Below are positions 1 to 10,949 of a stretch of DNA of 64,000 nucleotides, piece by piece. The first letter of the stretch is position 1; each line of letters begins with the position of its first letter. A program made the translations under genes and the position numbers. The DNA comes from Prorocentrum cordatum (taxonomy: Eukaryota; Sar; Dinophyceae; Prorocentrales; Prorocentraceae), in contig CAUYUJ010017837.1 of assembly GCA_963575745.1 (NCBI GenBank), forward strand, positions 502,001 through 566,000, in the 5' to 3' direction. The notes below the pieces were generated by a model. That model made no database searches. It was not told the origin of the DNA and saw nothing but the letters and a program-made list of their open reading frames with translations.

Positions 1-717
1 ACGACTGAATGGAACGCTCTGTTGGAAACCATAGTCGAGCCAGTTCTCAGAGAGTGGATGCGGAACGGCTGGGGCATCACTTTCGACGGGTACCTCGTCA
101 ATCACGCTATTTGGGCCGATAACATCATTTTGATTGCATCGTCTGCGCTACAACCCCAAAGCATGGCGCAGGACCTCACCACCGCTCTGCATACTGCAAA
201 CATGGCATGGAAGAAGACTTCTCTTCAGTATATGGCTGGAGGGTCCGCCAGAGGGATTCCGACGGTGAACATGCAGGTACATGTTGGGGAGGAGCTCCTC
301 GTTTACGAACGGGCCCATGAATTATTACTTCTCGGAGTTCTCTTGGACGAGCGTGGCCAGACACAGGCCAGCACGGAACATCGCATTTGCGCGGCCACAG
401 GGCTATTCTACAAGAACAAAGTTGCACTGCAAACGCCTGGCAACCTCCTCGAGCGCATCCGGGCATGGCGCACGCTCTGCGGGGCATCGGTCACGCATGG
501 AGCTTGCAATTGGCACCTCGACCAAAGAGTTTTGAAGCGGCTCCGAACTTGGGAGTTGCAAGTGCTACGTTCCATGCTGAAGATGCGCCGGCGGCCTCAT
601 GAGAACCAGAAGGCGTACAATCAACGCGCGGCGGCGCAAATTTACGCTTGGTTTGGCAAAGTGAGCGCCTTGATGATCCACCACCGGGCCCTCCGCATCG
701 TGCGTCGTTCAGCTTGA
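1..717 (+). pseudogene. Non-LTR retrotransposon reverse transcriptase, C-terminal part (open at left edge)
   Basis: The reading frame is open from base 1 and ends at a TGA (715-717), so the 5' part lies outside the window. The motif WADNIILIASS near residues 31-41 sits where the YADD catalytic motif C of reverse transcriptase belongs, with tryptophan and asparagine in place of tyrosine and the second aspartate. Downstream come the thumb-type features LLLLGVLLDERGQ and a Trp/Arg-rich segment (ERIRAWRTLCGASVTHG). The order RT then RNase H (next entry, same frame) matches retrotransposons abundant in dinoflagellate genomes, as I recall them. The altered catalytic motif and the stop before RNase H suggest a dead copy. 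Family identity is likely; an exact clade cannot be given. Confidence 0.75.
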
Positions 718-1623
718 AGGGAAAAGCGCGGGCCGAGCATTGGTCTAAAGGAGAATCGATTGAAACGTGTTCGGGCATATCAGCACGCACTCTGGTGGCA
801 AGCGGTTTTGGCATTCCCACGGGAGTTGAGATGGGGAACCGATTGTGCTCATCGCACTAGTGGGCACAAGTGTGCTTGGGAGGACGTGTTTTGCACAGTT
901 CTTGGTGTCGAGTGGCGGAGTTGCCGGGATGCGAAAAGTAACCTGGCCGAGTGGATGGCCGGGTTTCCAGAGTCCTGCAATCACATCTGCCGTCGATGGC
1001 ATCTTCCTGGACTTCCCGTCCGAACCGTCGCGCCTCCGCCGACTCGGGAAAACATCGAGGAGGACGAGCCATGTGAGATTCTCTGGCACCCCCGGCACCG
1101 CGAGTGGAGCTGTGATGGAGGATGTCTGAGCGTCCAGGTCGTTAACCAGACAGTCGCGGGCTTGGTGACGGGCCACTGTTCGTTGACGAATCAGGACTTC
1201 AGGCCCCTTTTTGTTCGCACTTGCCGGCTCATCGCCCGCATTTTCAACATTGGTTTGAAACCCAGGGCACCTGCAGGAGACCTCGTGGAGCGGCGCCCCC
1301 GGCGGCACAATTCCATTGCCGACCAAATCGCCAGCCAGTGCATCAGAAACAAGGGTTCCATAGACAGAACTTTCGCGGTGCTTTGCGGGCCCTCGGAGTG
1401 GAACCGCTCAAACTGGTTGTTGTGCGTGGACGGCGGATTCGCCCGAGGAGTTGGAGGAGCAACAGGTATGGTCTTGTTCAGGATCTTACCAGACGGGGAC
1501 AAGCAGAGAGTAGCAGATTTCGGCTGGTTTCTTCCAAGGTGCCGATCCGCATTTGAGGCAGAGGCTATTGCATTAGAGAGCGCATTGAGTCCGCTGCATC
1601 GCGCAGTTCTCTCGGGGCAGTAG
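718..1623 (+). pseudogene. Retrotransposon RNase H region, same element as 1-717
   Basis: This continues the same frame directly after the TGA at 715-717 and ends at TAG 1621-1623. It begins with a Trp-rich connector (residues about 1-80 from the TTG at 760). A segment containing VNQTVAGLVTGHCSLTNQDF then RHNSIADQIAS follows (about residues 128-192). The last block, LLCVDGGFARGVGGATG (about 220-236) followed by AFEAEAIALESAL (264-276), has the D-x-G and E-A-x-A-L spacing of the RNase H fold. The end of this ORF is probably the natural C-terminus of the element. One in-frame stop separates RT from RNase H; read-through, sequencing error or decay are all possible, and decay is most likely given the RT motif change. 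Confidence 0.65.
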
Positions 1624-2180
1624 AACCGGCAGCCTAGGGGCGCAAGCCGCTCGAGAAGAAGAAGAGAGGACCTTGCCGACCGTCGAGCACAACCCACTGG
1701 CGACACGACCCTTGGGAACACCCAGCATCCTCGGTTTCCAACAGACTCTGCGACGGCCAGTCGCCTCCATTGGGAAGAGTGCGAAGATAGTCGCGGGTCG
1801 CAGGAGGAAGGGGGGCCCCCCGCTGGGGAGGAGCTTCGTTGGCACAGTCAGGGTTGGCATAGCCAGGGTTGGTACAGTTATGTTTGGCATAGTCAGCGCG
1901 GTCGGACATGGCACAGCCACGATTGGCATAGTCAACAACAACTGCTCGCGTAAATGTTATACCGTTATTTCTCTCTCCTCTCACACTGTGTGCCTGGCGT
2001 GCAGTTCTTCCCTTCCCCTCCTGCATCCTAATGCTGCAGCGGTTAGCTGCCGCAGCGGGGTGCCGACCGTGCCTGCCTTGCACTTTCCCCCTTCTCCTTT
2101 GTTCCACCGGGTTTATCCCGCGCGGCTGGGGATGCCGCCAATACCGCTGTCTGATGATGCTCTGACAGCCTGAATTCCGC
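1624..2180. other. Non-coding stretch with an imperfect ~15-bp repeat
   Basis: No convincing gene. Between about 1843 and 1936 the phrase (t)tggcatagycagg recurs five to six times with a period of about 15 bases, later degenerating. The rest is unremarkable GC-rich sequence following the retrotransposon 3' end. Confidence 0.4.
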
Positions 2181-2188
2181 GCAAGGCT

Positions 2189-2360
2189 TACACTGGGAAT
2201 GGGCGGTCAGCGACCGAAAAAGTTCAGTGGGGTATCGCTACGAACTCCATGCAAGGATCACAGTGGGAATGGGCGGTCAGGTGGCCCCTGGCCTGCTCCT
2301 GGCTGGTGTCGGCCTCCACTTGTGACCGGAAGGGTTCAGTGGGGTCTCGCTACGCTGCAG
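2189..2360. repeat. Diverged direct duplication, ~70-110 bp offset
   Basis: The phrase ctgggaatgggcggtcag occurs at about 2193 and (as gtgggaatgggcggtcag) at about 2263. The phrase gttcagtggggtatcgctacg occurs at about 2222 and, with one change, at about 2334. Two interleaved blocks have therefore been duplicated with different spacers. No coding content is evident. Confidence 0.5.
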
Positions 2361-2926
2361 ACCACCGCGGTGCATAAACTTCGGCATGTGTGGCACTGTG
2401 CGCCCGTCGTTTGCTTTCTCCTGTAAGGACTCCGTTTTCGACATGTGCCACTGCTGCAACGCCAGAGGTACTGCCGTTTGTAGTCCTCTCTGTGACGAGG
2501 TTGCCCCTCTTCACTCCTGCGCTGACACGATGTTTCACTGACACGATGCATTTTTTGTCGCCTACAGCACGGACGTCGTCTGGGTGTGCCTGTCGGTCCT
2601 GTTCGTATCCTGACGGCGCCTGCCGACTCGCACCGTTTGATTGGACCTCTTGCGTGTTTATGGTAGCGCCGCCGCGCCATTTTGGCTGCGCTTACTTGCT
2701 GGTCGCCACCGAGATTTCCACGCCACCAGGTTGGGAGTTTCGTTTCTGGCTTTCCTTCTGAGTGGTTGCCCGCGCGCTCGCTTCGTTTGCTTCTCTCTTC
2801 TCGTGTTGCCTGGTCGCGGTCCGGCTCATGTTCGGACGGCTTTCGACCTGTTTCGCGAGCCCGCATACCAAAATTAACCCCACCAGGGGGGGGGCCCAGT
2901 GACGGGCACGGGAAGCCGAAGCCGAG

Positions 2927-3661
2927 TTGCGAGGATGTCTTGGGCGAAGCGGGCCGGACCCACCTCTCGCGCGGCATTTCGGAGCCCAGAGTTGCGAGCA
3001 TGTCTCAAACGAAACGGTATGGACTCCTTCAGGATCCGTTGAGGCTTTGCACGGGCGCCCGCTCCTCCACCGGCGGCGATCAATGGGCAATTGGTGGCCG
3101 ATGCATATCCCCTTGAGCCTATGTATCCCACCCTGTCCTTGCCCCCTGGCCTTCGGGCCACAACTCGGTGTCCTGCCGCCGTTCGGGACGATCCGGGCCT
3201 TCCAGGACGTTCTCGATTTGGCGCGGCTGCTGGAAGACATGCTGTTGGGGCTGGAACGCCGATGGGACATGACGAGGATGCACGAGATTCTCGAGCCTAT
3301 AGGATACCCCCCCTACCACAAGCTCGGATGTTGCCAAAGGTGCCCCTTTGCCAGAGTTGCTCCCAGCATCTCGCCAAGTCTGGGAGCCCTGGGCCAACCC
3401 CGTGGACCCCATGGGGGGTGCTCTGGGGGCCGCGGGGGCCTCCCCGGAAATCCCGGGGAGGACCCTGACCCAGGCACCCGATCAAGTCAGCACAGTTGTT
3501 CGGGGAAGATCGCGTCGTTGCAGATCTCGGCCTGCGTGCCGCCCACGAGGCCCCAGGCGCCCGCCGCGGTCCCCCCGCGGCGCCCTGCGGCGCGCGGCCG
3601 TGCGCCCGGCGAGGCGGGCGCCGCCGACGCTGGCGAGGCCGAGGGTTCCATGAAGGCTTGA
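2927..3661 (+). CDS. Open reading frame of unknown status (244 codons)
   Basis: An open frame whose middle part (IRAFQDVLDLARLLEDML, then a Cys-rich LGCCQRCPF) reads more like protein than the surrounding low-complexity DNA. The opposite strand is also open over part of it, and the C-terminal third is an Ala/Arg/Pro run produced by GC-rich sequence. I recognise no family. A dead gene fragment or chance opening in GC-rich DNA are both possible. Confidence 0.2.
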   Translation: MRGCLGRSGPDPPLARHFGAQSCEHVSNETVWTPSGSVEALHGRPLLHRRRSMGNWWPMHIPLSLCIPPCPCPLAFGPQLGVLPPFGTIRAFQDVLDLARLLEDMLLGLERRWDMTRMHEILEPIGYPPYHKLGCCQRCPFARVAPSISPSLGALGQPRGPHGGCSGGRGGLPGNPGEDPDPGTRSSQHSCSGKIASLQISACVPPTRPQAPAAVPPRRPAARGRAPGEAGAADAGEAEGSMKA

Positions 3662-3680
3662 CGGCTCTTTCAAGGCTTCC

Positions 3681-4006
3681 CAGATGGGGTCGGACCGAGG
3701 TATAAGATCGAGGGCAGTTCGGGAGGTGTACCCTACTGTTCTTGGCGTTTGCTGGGTGTTTAGTGCATCTTGAAGGAGGTGCCCTCGAATGTTCTGCGGT
3801 TTGGCTGGCGGAGGGCCTCATGTTCCTGAAGGATGCTCTTTTGTCCCAGGTCCGACTGTACTCCGAGGTTCTAGGTCTCGCAGATGGGGTCTGAGTAGAT
3901 GGGGTCGGAGGATCGCGCCGCATCGCCGATGCATCGCCGGAGCACTATGAGGTCGGATTGCACATGGGGTCGGATGGGCGCATCGCTGATCCCAGATGGG
4001 GTCGGA
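3681..4006. repeat. Dispersed 14-mer agatggggtcggag, five copies
   Basis: Near-identical copies begin at about 3681, 3883 (tctgag ending), 3897, 3961 (acatgg start) and 3993, always in the same orientation with irregular spacing of 14 to 200 bases. The spacing rules out a simple tandem array. No function is assigned. Confidence 0.5.
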
Positions 4007-4189
4007 GTACCATATCTTATGTGAGAAAAATCCGCCGACCCCTTGGGGATCATCGGCGTGTGAGATTTTTCCCCCTCCCCAAACCCCTCCCCCGGGAGCC
4101 TGGTCCGGTCGATTTGGATGGGGGGGGGGTGCCTGGCCGGATTCCCCGGCGCGGCCCGGGGGGGGTCAACCGCTCCAGAGAGTCTGCTG

Positions 4190-4560
4190 GGGGGGCCGAA
4201 AACGAGCCAAGAGGCTCCCAAGAAGCTCCCAAGACGGTCCAAGAGGCCCCGAGACGCTCAAGATGGCCTCCAGACGGCCCAAGATGCCGCCAAGACGCTC
4301 CAAGAGGCTTCCAAGAGGCCTCCCAAGAGGGCTCCAAGAGGCCAAAATCGCTGATTTTCATTAGTTTTTCCGAGGTTCTTGGCCTTTTAGTTTTTTTGCG
4401 TTTTCCTACGCTCCAAGACGGCGCAGGAGGCCCCCAAGACGGCCCCAAAACGACCGAAGAGGCCCCCAAGTGGGCCCCAAGACGGCTCAAGAGGGCGTCA
4501 GGACGGCCCAAGAGGACTTCAAGACAGCCCAAGAGGGGCCCAAGACAGGCTCCAGACGGA
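4190..4560 (+). repeat. Purine-rich CCAAGAGGC quasi-decamer tract
   Basis: A tract built of short words such as cccaagaggc, cccaagacgg and ccaagatgg at roughly 10-base spacing. It is interrupted at about 4340-4425 by an AT-rich block (caaaatcgctgattttcatt...) that is a diverged copy of the core of the mobile element described at 4576. The tract keeps several frames open as Arg/Pro/Lys-rich nonsense (RPKRPPRGPQ-type), so no gene is called. Confidence 0.6.
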
Positions 4561-4575
4561 GACCACGAACCTAAA

Positions 4576-5172
4576 TCCCACCAGCCCTCTGGGCGTCGGT
4601 GGTTTAGGGCGTTTCCTCTTCCACCCCTCCCTCTTCCCCTTCGGGGAGGGGTTTACCCCTCCCCCTACCCCCTCCCCACTAACCTGGACAGGAGGGGCGG
4701 GGAGCGGTCAGAGCGTCCAAAACGGCCTCGGCGAGGAAGCCAAAATCATTGATTTTACTATGGTTTTGGCCCCATTTTGGCCTTCTGAGGGGGCAGGGCT
4801 AATTAAAGCTCCCCTCTTCTTTGATCGATTTCCTCCACGATGGCCGCAAGAGGCCCCCAGGATGCCCCAAGAGGCCGCAGGATGGCCCCAAGATGGCCCC
4901 AAGAGGCCCCCCAAGAGGCCCCCAGGAGGCCCCCAAGAGACCCCCAAGAGGCCCCAAGAGACCCCCCAGAGGCACCCAAGGTGCTCCCAGAGGCCCCAAG
5001 ATGGCCCCAAGAGGCCCCAAGAGGCCCCCAGGAGGCCCCAAAGAGGATCCCGAACGGCCCACAGAGGCCCCCCCGAGGCACCCAAGACGCCGAAAAGCCC
5101 CTCAGGACGACCCTCTACTCGCCTGGGCGTCGTTTCTGGACGGGCTGGTGGGGATACGCGAAGCGTCTAGAA
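4576..5172 (+). mobile_element. CCCACCAGCCC-family non-autonomous element, copy A
   Basis: Starts TCCCACCAGCCCTCTGGGCG after an A and ends GGGCTGGTGGGG, then the hairpin ACGCGAAGCGT, then CTAGAA followed by T. Internal order: a pyrimidine block ttccccttcggggagggg, itself a hairpin; an 80-bp AT-rich core (gccaaaatcattgattttac) followed by a polypurine-to-AATTAAAGC segment; a CCAAGAGGC tract; and a conserved 3' segment tctggacgggctggtgggg. There is no coding capacity. The first 400 bases match the copy at 61273 very closely. It lies inside an older CCAAGAGGC tract. Confidence 0.7.
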
Positions 5173-5615
5173 TTTCTACCTCTCCGGCCCAAAAGGCAAC
5201 CAGGAGGCCCCAAGAGGCCCCCAAGAGGCCCCAAGAGGCCCCCATGAGGCCCCCAAGAAGCCCAAAAGAGACCCCAAGAGACTCCAAACTGCTTCTCGTA
5301 GGCCTCCGAGAGGATTTTCACGATGGCGCCCTTCCGTCGCCGCCCTCGTCTTTCGCGTCGTGTTTGCCTGCTGTTTTTCACCCTCGTCTGTCGCCCCGTC
5401 TTCCCCCCCCCCCTCAGCTTTCTGTGTCATCTTCCCTCCACCACCTCACCTTCCACCCTCTCCGCCTTTTGCTCCTCGGCCCAAGACAGCCCAAGAGGCG
5501 GCCAAGACGGCCCAAAAGAGCCACACAACGCCGCAGGAAGCACCAACAGGCCTCTAAGAGGCACCAAGAGGCCACCAAGAGGCGCACACGAGGCCGAACG
5601 AGACACCTCTGAGTG
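5173..5615 (+). repeat. CCAAGAGGC tract and low-complexity sequence
   Basis: Resumes the CCAAGAGGC word pattern that precedes copy A (5190-5290), then a pyrimidine-rich stretch (5320-5480) and another short purine tract to 5600. The frames it leaves open are repetitive. No gene supported. From 5616 to about 5940 I see only unique sequence and two C-runs. Confidence 0.45.
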
Positions 5616-5939
5616 AGGCACAAAATATGCTTCAAAACGGGCTCCCAAAGGCACCGACACCGACACCATGAGCGAAGGCGACGCGCCGCGAGCCCCCCCA
5701 AGGGGTCGGCGGTGTGGCGTAAGCCCAAGAATCCACGTCTGGAAGTGACGTGTTGCCGGAGGCAGGTCCGCGGATGCTGTAATGCAACGGATCCAATGTG
5801 TCCAATGATTGCATAATTGCTACATATTGTATTGTATTACATTATTACGTCTCCCCCCCTAACCCCCCCCTGGAGTCGCGCCACAGCGCCGTACCAAACT
5901 GGCGGCCCCCCTTTTGGGGCCCCAAAACGTACCAAAACG

Positions 5940-6565
5940 TATGGGAAATCAATGATTTCGGCACATTGGCCCTCTTGGGGGTCTCAACGGGCCCCAAGAC
6001 GGCTCCAGATGGCCCCAAGACGGCCCAAGACGGCCCTAAGACGGCCCGAGATGGCCCCAAGAGGGCCCAAAAAGAACCCAAGACGGCCCAAGAGGGCTCC
6101 AAGAGCGCCCACAAGAGCGCCTCCAGAGGCCAAAAACATTGATTTTCCTTACGTTTTTGAAAGATTTTAGCTTTCTCGCCTTTTTCGCCTCTCCGAAGCC
6201 CATGACGGCCCGAGCAGCCTCCAAGATGGCCCCAAGAAGGCCCAAGAAACACCCAAGGGGGCCCCAAGACGGCCCCAGAGGGCCACAAGACGGCCCAAAG
6301 AGGCCCCCAAGACGGTCCAAGAAACCCCTGAGACGGCCCAAGAGGACCCCAAGAGGGCCCCAAGGCGGCCGCGAGAGGCCCCCAAGACGGCCTCCGAAGG
6401 GGCGAAACGGCGCGAAAGCGCCCCAAGACGGCCCAAGACGCCCCCAAGAGGCCCCAAGAGGCCACCAAGAGGCCCCCAAATGGCCCCAAAAAGCCCCCCA
6501 GAGACCTCCGAAAAGTCCCCAAGAAGCCTCCAAAAGGCCCCAAAGAAGCCCCCCAAAGGCCACAT
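5940..6565 (+). repeat. CCAAGACGG/CCAAGAGGC tract with a diverged element core
   Basis: Same word pattern as 4190-4560, with a diverged AT-rich core (gccaaaaacattgattttcc) at about 6130-6170. The flanks share a direct similarity: an AT-rich word plus a C-run and cgcagcgcc at about 5845-5895 and again at 6575-6620. This could mark the ends of an old element of the same superfamily. No TIR hairpin ends are visible. Confidence 0.45.
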
Positions 6566-7107
6566 AGCGACTGGAGTGTAATATTATTTCCCCCCCTGGA
6601 CGAACTGCGGCGCAGCGCCAGCCAGGTGGAAGTTGGTCACGGCGGCGCCCATGATTAGAGCCAGCGCTGGAAGGGAAGATGGGGAGGGAGTCAAAAAAGG
6701 GGGGAAGAGGCCAGAAGAAGTCCCCAAGAGGCCCAAAGAAGCTCCCAAGAGGCCTCCAGGAGGCCCCCAAGAGGCTCCCAGAAGGCCCCGCGACGTGACT
6801 GTACGTGCTCCGGACGTGCACCCCGCGAAGCGAGAGGAATCATGTGGAGGCTTGTCCAAGGCAGGTTGCCCGGTAGGGTTGTCCAGATCCTCGCTGGGTT
6901 TTCTAAGTGGCTGTCCATGGTAGGCAGTCTTGTCGTCATTCAGCAGCGTGGGTTGTCCAGGTTGTCCAGGGGGTTGTCCGTTTTTTTACCGAACAGTTTT
7001 TGCTGATAGGCTTCTAGTGGGATCAAAAGAGAGCATCTTGACGCCCCAGGGGGTCTGGGCGGAATCCAGACAAGGAACCGGACAAAAGTGCAGCCCCAGG
7101 AATCCTT

Positions 7108-7600
7108 AGGAATTCTTAGGAATCCCAGAACACCATTCCCAGGCCACATTTTGAATGCCCGGAGCCAACTATAGGCCACTTCGTGTTCTTCGTGTTCCCA
7201 GAATGCAATTCCCAGGCCACATGTTAAATGCCCGGAGCCAACTGTAGACCACTTCGTGTTCTTCGTGCTCGCAGAACAGCATTCCCAGGCGACATTTTGA
7301 ATGCCCAGAGCCAACTGTAGGCCACTTCGTGTTCTTCGTCTTCCCAGAACACCATTCCCAGGCCACATGTTGAATGCCCGGAGCCAATTGTAGGCCACTT
7401 CGTGTTCTTCGTGTTCCCAGAACACCATTATCAGGCCACATGTTGAATGCCTGGAGCCAACTGTAGGCCACTTCGTGTTCTTCGTGCTCCCGGAACAATA
7501 CTCCTGTACAATATTCTGATTGCCCGGAACCCACACTGGGCCTTTTCGTGATCTTCGTCTTCCCAGAACATCAGTCCTGTACCATATTTTGAATGCCCGA
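7108..7600. repeat. 72-bp tandem repeat, about seven copies
   Basis: The phrase gaacaccattcccaggccac recurs at about 7127, 7201, 7273, 7345, 7417, 7489 and 7565, so the period is 72-75 bases. The first five copies are well conserved and the last two diverged. Since 72 is 24 codons, one minus-strand frame stays open across the whole array (6940-7536) with a 24-residue repeat containing EEHEVAYSWLRAF. The open frame may follow from the period alone. I do not call a gene. Confidence 0.8.
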
Positions 7601-8089
7601 GCTGAGGCAGGCTGAGGCCGAGGCAGGCTGAGGCCGAGGCAGGCTGAGGCTGCGGCTGAGGCACGCCGAGGCAGGCTGAGGCTGAGGCTGAGGCAGGCTG
7701 AGGCTGAGGCAGGCTGAGGCTGAGGCTGACGCAGGCTGAGGCCGAGGCAGGCTGAAGTTGAGGCTGAGGCAGGCTCTGAGGCAGGCTGAGGCAGAGGCAG
7801 CTGTTCTGATGGCTGGGCAGGCTTTAGCTAGAAGGCTGAGGCTGATGCAGGCTGAAGGCTGAGAGGCAGACGCAGATGGCTGAGGCAGCTAATGCTGAGG
7901 CTCAGGCCGAGGCAGGCTGAGGCTGAGGCTGAGGCAAGCCGAGGCAGGCTGAGGCTGAGGCTGAAGCTGAGGCAGGCTGAGGCTGAGGCTGAGGCTGTGG
8001 CTGAGGTTGAGGCAAGCTGCGGCTGAGGCAGGCTGAGGCTGAGGCTGATGCAGGCTGAGGCTGAGGCAGGCTGAGGCTGAGGCTGAGGC
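7601..8089. repeat. GGCTGA hexamer minisatellite
   Basis: Array of aggctgaggctgaggc variants running up to the assembly gap; it probably continues into it. No gene. Confidence 0.9.
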
Positions 8090-8189
8090 NNNNNNNNNNN
8101 NNNNNNNNNNNNNNNNNNNNNNNNNNNNNNNNNNNNNNNNNNNNNNNNNNNNNNNNNNNNNNNNNNNNNNNNNNNNNNNNNNNNNNNNN
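8090..8189. other. Assembly gap (100 N)
   Basis: Exactly 100 undetermined bases directly after the GGCTGA array, the usual placeholder for a gap of unknown size. Reading frames across it are meaningless. Confidence 0.95.
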
Positions 8190-8515
8190 AACACGTCTTG
8201 ATTTTTTTGTAAAAATATGGTTTTCCCCATGCGTTTCTTTGGTTGTCCAGCCGTCGGTCTTCGATGGTTTTTTTTTGTGCGTTGTTCCTTGTGTTTTTTT
8301 TGGTATTCACTTCCCATATCCCTGCGTGGCGCTTTCCAATAGAATCCCTGCGCTGCGGTTTCCAAATCATTCCTGCTGCGAAGCTTTCCATTGGAATCCC
8401 TTTGGAATGCTTCCCAAAGGGGCCTTGTTGCGAGGCTTTCCAATGGAGCTTTCTGCGACGACGACGACGACGAGGACGACGACGAGGGCGACGAGGAGGA
8501 CGACGAGGAAGAGGA
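8190..8515. repeat. GCTTTCCAATGGAATCCC short repeat and GAC array
   Basis: Between about 8328 and 8450 the phrase gctttccaatrgaatccctgc occurs about four times with 25-35 base spacing and drifting sequence. From 8455 to 8515 follows a (GAC)n array. No coding evidence. Confidence 0.6.
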
Positions 8516-8579
8516 GTGAAAAAGAAAGGCATCGGGGCCAAATGAAACGGGAGGGGGGGGGAAGGGGGGGGGGGGGTGC

Positions 8580-8601
8580 GGTACTACTACTACTTCTACG
8601 T

Positions 8602-8649
<48 letters not shown>

Positions 8650-8744
8650 TTACTACTGCCACTGTTGCTACTCCTACCATTTCGACTACTATTACGATTA
8701 CTACTACTATTATTATTACTACTAGTACGACTACTTCTACTACG

Positions 8745-8785
<41 letters not shown>

Positions 8786-8892
8786 CTCTACTACCTCTAC
8801 TACCTCTACTACTACTACTACTACTACTACTGCTACTACTACTACTACTACTACTACTATTACTACGACTACTACTACTACTACTTCTATTT

Positions 8893-8928
<36 letters not shown>

Positions 8929-8938
8929 TTACTACTAT

Positions 8939-8971
<33 letters not shown>

Positions 8972-9011
8972 CACTACTATTTCTACTTCTACTACCACTA
9001 CTACTACCACG

Positions 9012-9058
<47 letters not shown>

Positions 9059-9120
9059 CTCTACTACTACCTCTACTACTAGCACTACCAATACTACCAG
9101 TGCTGCTACTACTTTTACTT

Positions 9121-9153
<33 letters not shown>

Positions 9154-9235
9154 ATAGTACCACTACTACTACGACCAGTGGGACTGCTATTCTTATTACT
9201 ACTACCTACGACTGCTACTACGACTACGACCATTA
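8580..9235. repeat. (ACT)n trinucleotide array, ~650 bp
   Basis: Imperfect (tac)n/(act)n array with scattered substitutions. All frames stay open as poly-Leu, poly-Thr/Tyr or poly-Ser/Val; these are artefacts. Confidence 0.95.
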
Positions 9236-9329
9236 GCATTATTACTTCCACCTCCCACCTTCCACCACTCTTGCATATGTTGTTATTGCGACCATTATTA
9301 CGACTATACTTTTGCTCGCACTCGGCATT

Positions 9330-9800
9330 CGCGCCAGCCCCCCCCCTTCCTTGGGGTGACATCCTCATCCAGCAGCACCCCATCTTACATGCTCATCGTG
9401 GACTTCCCCATCCTTTTCTACCCTCATCCTCGCCACGCCAATCCTCATCACCCATCCCCCTCATGCGTCGCATCCCTCGCGCACGAACCCCCCATCCTAG
9501 ATTTGGAATTCCTCTCGCAGCCCCCCGTGCCCATTCATCCCCCACTCTGGCGCGGTCGCCCCGACCCAACTCGCAGTCCCCCCCCCACCCCCGCTTCGCG
9601 TTTAGACCCCCCCCCTCCTCCGACTTCGCCTCTTTCACCCTCCGCCCTTCCCCGCCCCACCCTCGCCCCCCCCGAGCCCTCCGCGACCCCCCCCCCCCCT
9701 CTTCTCCCGAGAGGCCCCCAGGGGCGCGGCCGAGTTCGCCGAGGACGCGCTCGGCGCGAAGCCAGAGGCAGAGGGGCCAGTTCATGCCGACATGCATGCG
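9330..9800. other. C-run-rich sequence without a supported gene
   Basis: Strongly C-biased with many runs of 7-11 C. Frames are open on both strands as Pro/Arg/Ser-rich text. Nothing recognisable. The adjoining 9800-10380 is CpG-rich (many gcgcgc runs), also open in several frames, and shows no domain. Confidence 0.4.
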
Positions 9801-10382
9801 CCGCGCATCGAGTCGCAGCTTCTCCGAGACTCGAATGCGCGGCCGCGCGGGCGTCGGTCGGCGCCGGCGCCCGACGGGGAGCGCCGAGCAATACTGACGT
9901 CGCCGATTGGACGGAGCCTGCGACCACCAAGACGCACGAGCTCATCCTTCTATTCGAATGTTTCTGCACGCGCGCGTGCTGGGGCGACTTCAAGAACGCC
10001 CCCGACAAGCCCGATGTTGCCCTCCAATCGTAGATCAGGCTGCCCCCGCGCGCACTGCGGGCCGGGCCCCCGAGCTCGCGGACTCGAACAGGCTGCGTCG
10101 CAGCCCCCGGCGCCGCCAGCCCGCGCCGTTGCATTTTCGGCGGCGGGCGTCGAGCGCCGACGGGGGGATGCAACGCGTTCTGCGAGATGTGAACATGCGC
10201 GCGCGGTGAATGACGCGCGCGCGGCGACGGTCGATCGATCTACCATCGCCGCGCGCGCGTGTGAGACGTGCGACGATGGATGCGTGCACGGATGATGCAC
10301 TGAGAACTCAGGCAAGTAATATGTTATGTTTGTTGTCGGGGGAGTGCGATTGCCAAACGCTTTAACTATGTGGCAATTATAT

Positions 10383-10470
10383 ACCTTGCGGCATAACATG
10401 CCAGACCAGTCTCGCATATGACACCCCAGTCTGTCATGCGACAGCCACGTCTGCCAAATGCCATACCAGT
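10383..10470. repeat. ~20-bp repeat CCAGTCTGYCAyryGACA, four copies
   Basis: Tandem units beginning at about 10386, 10407, 10428 and 10448, each containing c-c-a-g-t-c-t-g followed by a partly palindromic half. A lone copy lies at about 10912-10932 (cagtctgtcatatgacag), and a further array is at 12883. Confidence 0.65.
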
Positions 10471-10949
10471 CTGCCATTGTACGCCCCAGGCGAGGACACC
10501 TCGTTTCAAGTCGCTGATCCTGAAGATGCGCGCCACGCACGTCGCATGTTTCGGCACGAGGCATCACGCGCGCACGTCGCGCGGCTGCCCCCTACGCCTG
10601 GCCGCGGGGCGCGGGCATTTGGGGGGGGCCGCGGCAGTGGATCAATTTCCAATGGGACCCACAGCTTGTAGAGCACGGGTCGCGTCTGCTCGATCGAGGT
10701 CGGCGCCGGGGTAAGGGCTGGCATCGGCGATGTCAACGGGTGCCCGACGTTGCATAATTGGAAACGCATCGGGAGGCGACCTACGACTATTTCCAATGCA
10801 TGCCGTGATCTTTCGCGCAAGTTGGAGGAGGACAGCATTTGTTGTTTTCGATTTTCTTTGTGCGATTACCGCGTTGCTGCGCGAACTCTGCGTTCTGTGG
10901 CGTGAAGAGCCAGTCTGTCATATGACAGGCCCTTGTGTCGCCGCGCGGC

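Noticed and set aside
4799-5612. Arg/Pro/Lys-rich and Gly/Leu/Trp-rich long frames in purine tracts
   Set aside because: They follow from CCAAGAGGC words; the same text appears in every copy in any frame and on both strands. The same applies at 5845-6821, 16507-19700, 20660-21711 and 50217-51062.
5840-6640. LTR element suggested by similar sequences at both ends
   Set aside because: The similarity is about 40 bases of AT-plus-C-run text with no TG/CA ends, primer-binding site or coding region.
6940-7536. Secreted or repeat protein gene
   Set aside because: The open frame is explained by a 72-bp period without stops; no start context or transcript evidence. Kept only as a low-interest finding.
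8239-9897. 552-codon plus-strand and 424-codon minus-strand open frames
   Set aside because: Most of their length is the (ACT)n array read as poly-Leu or poly-Val, and the minus frame crosses the assembly gap.
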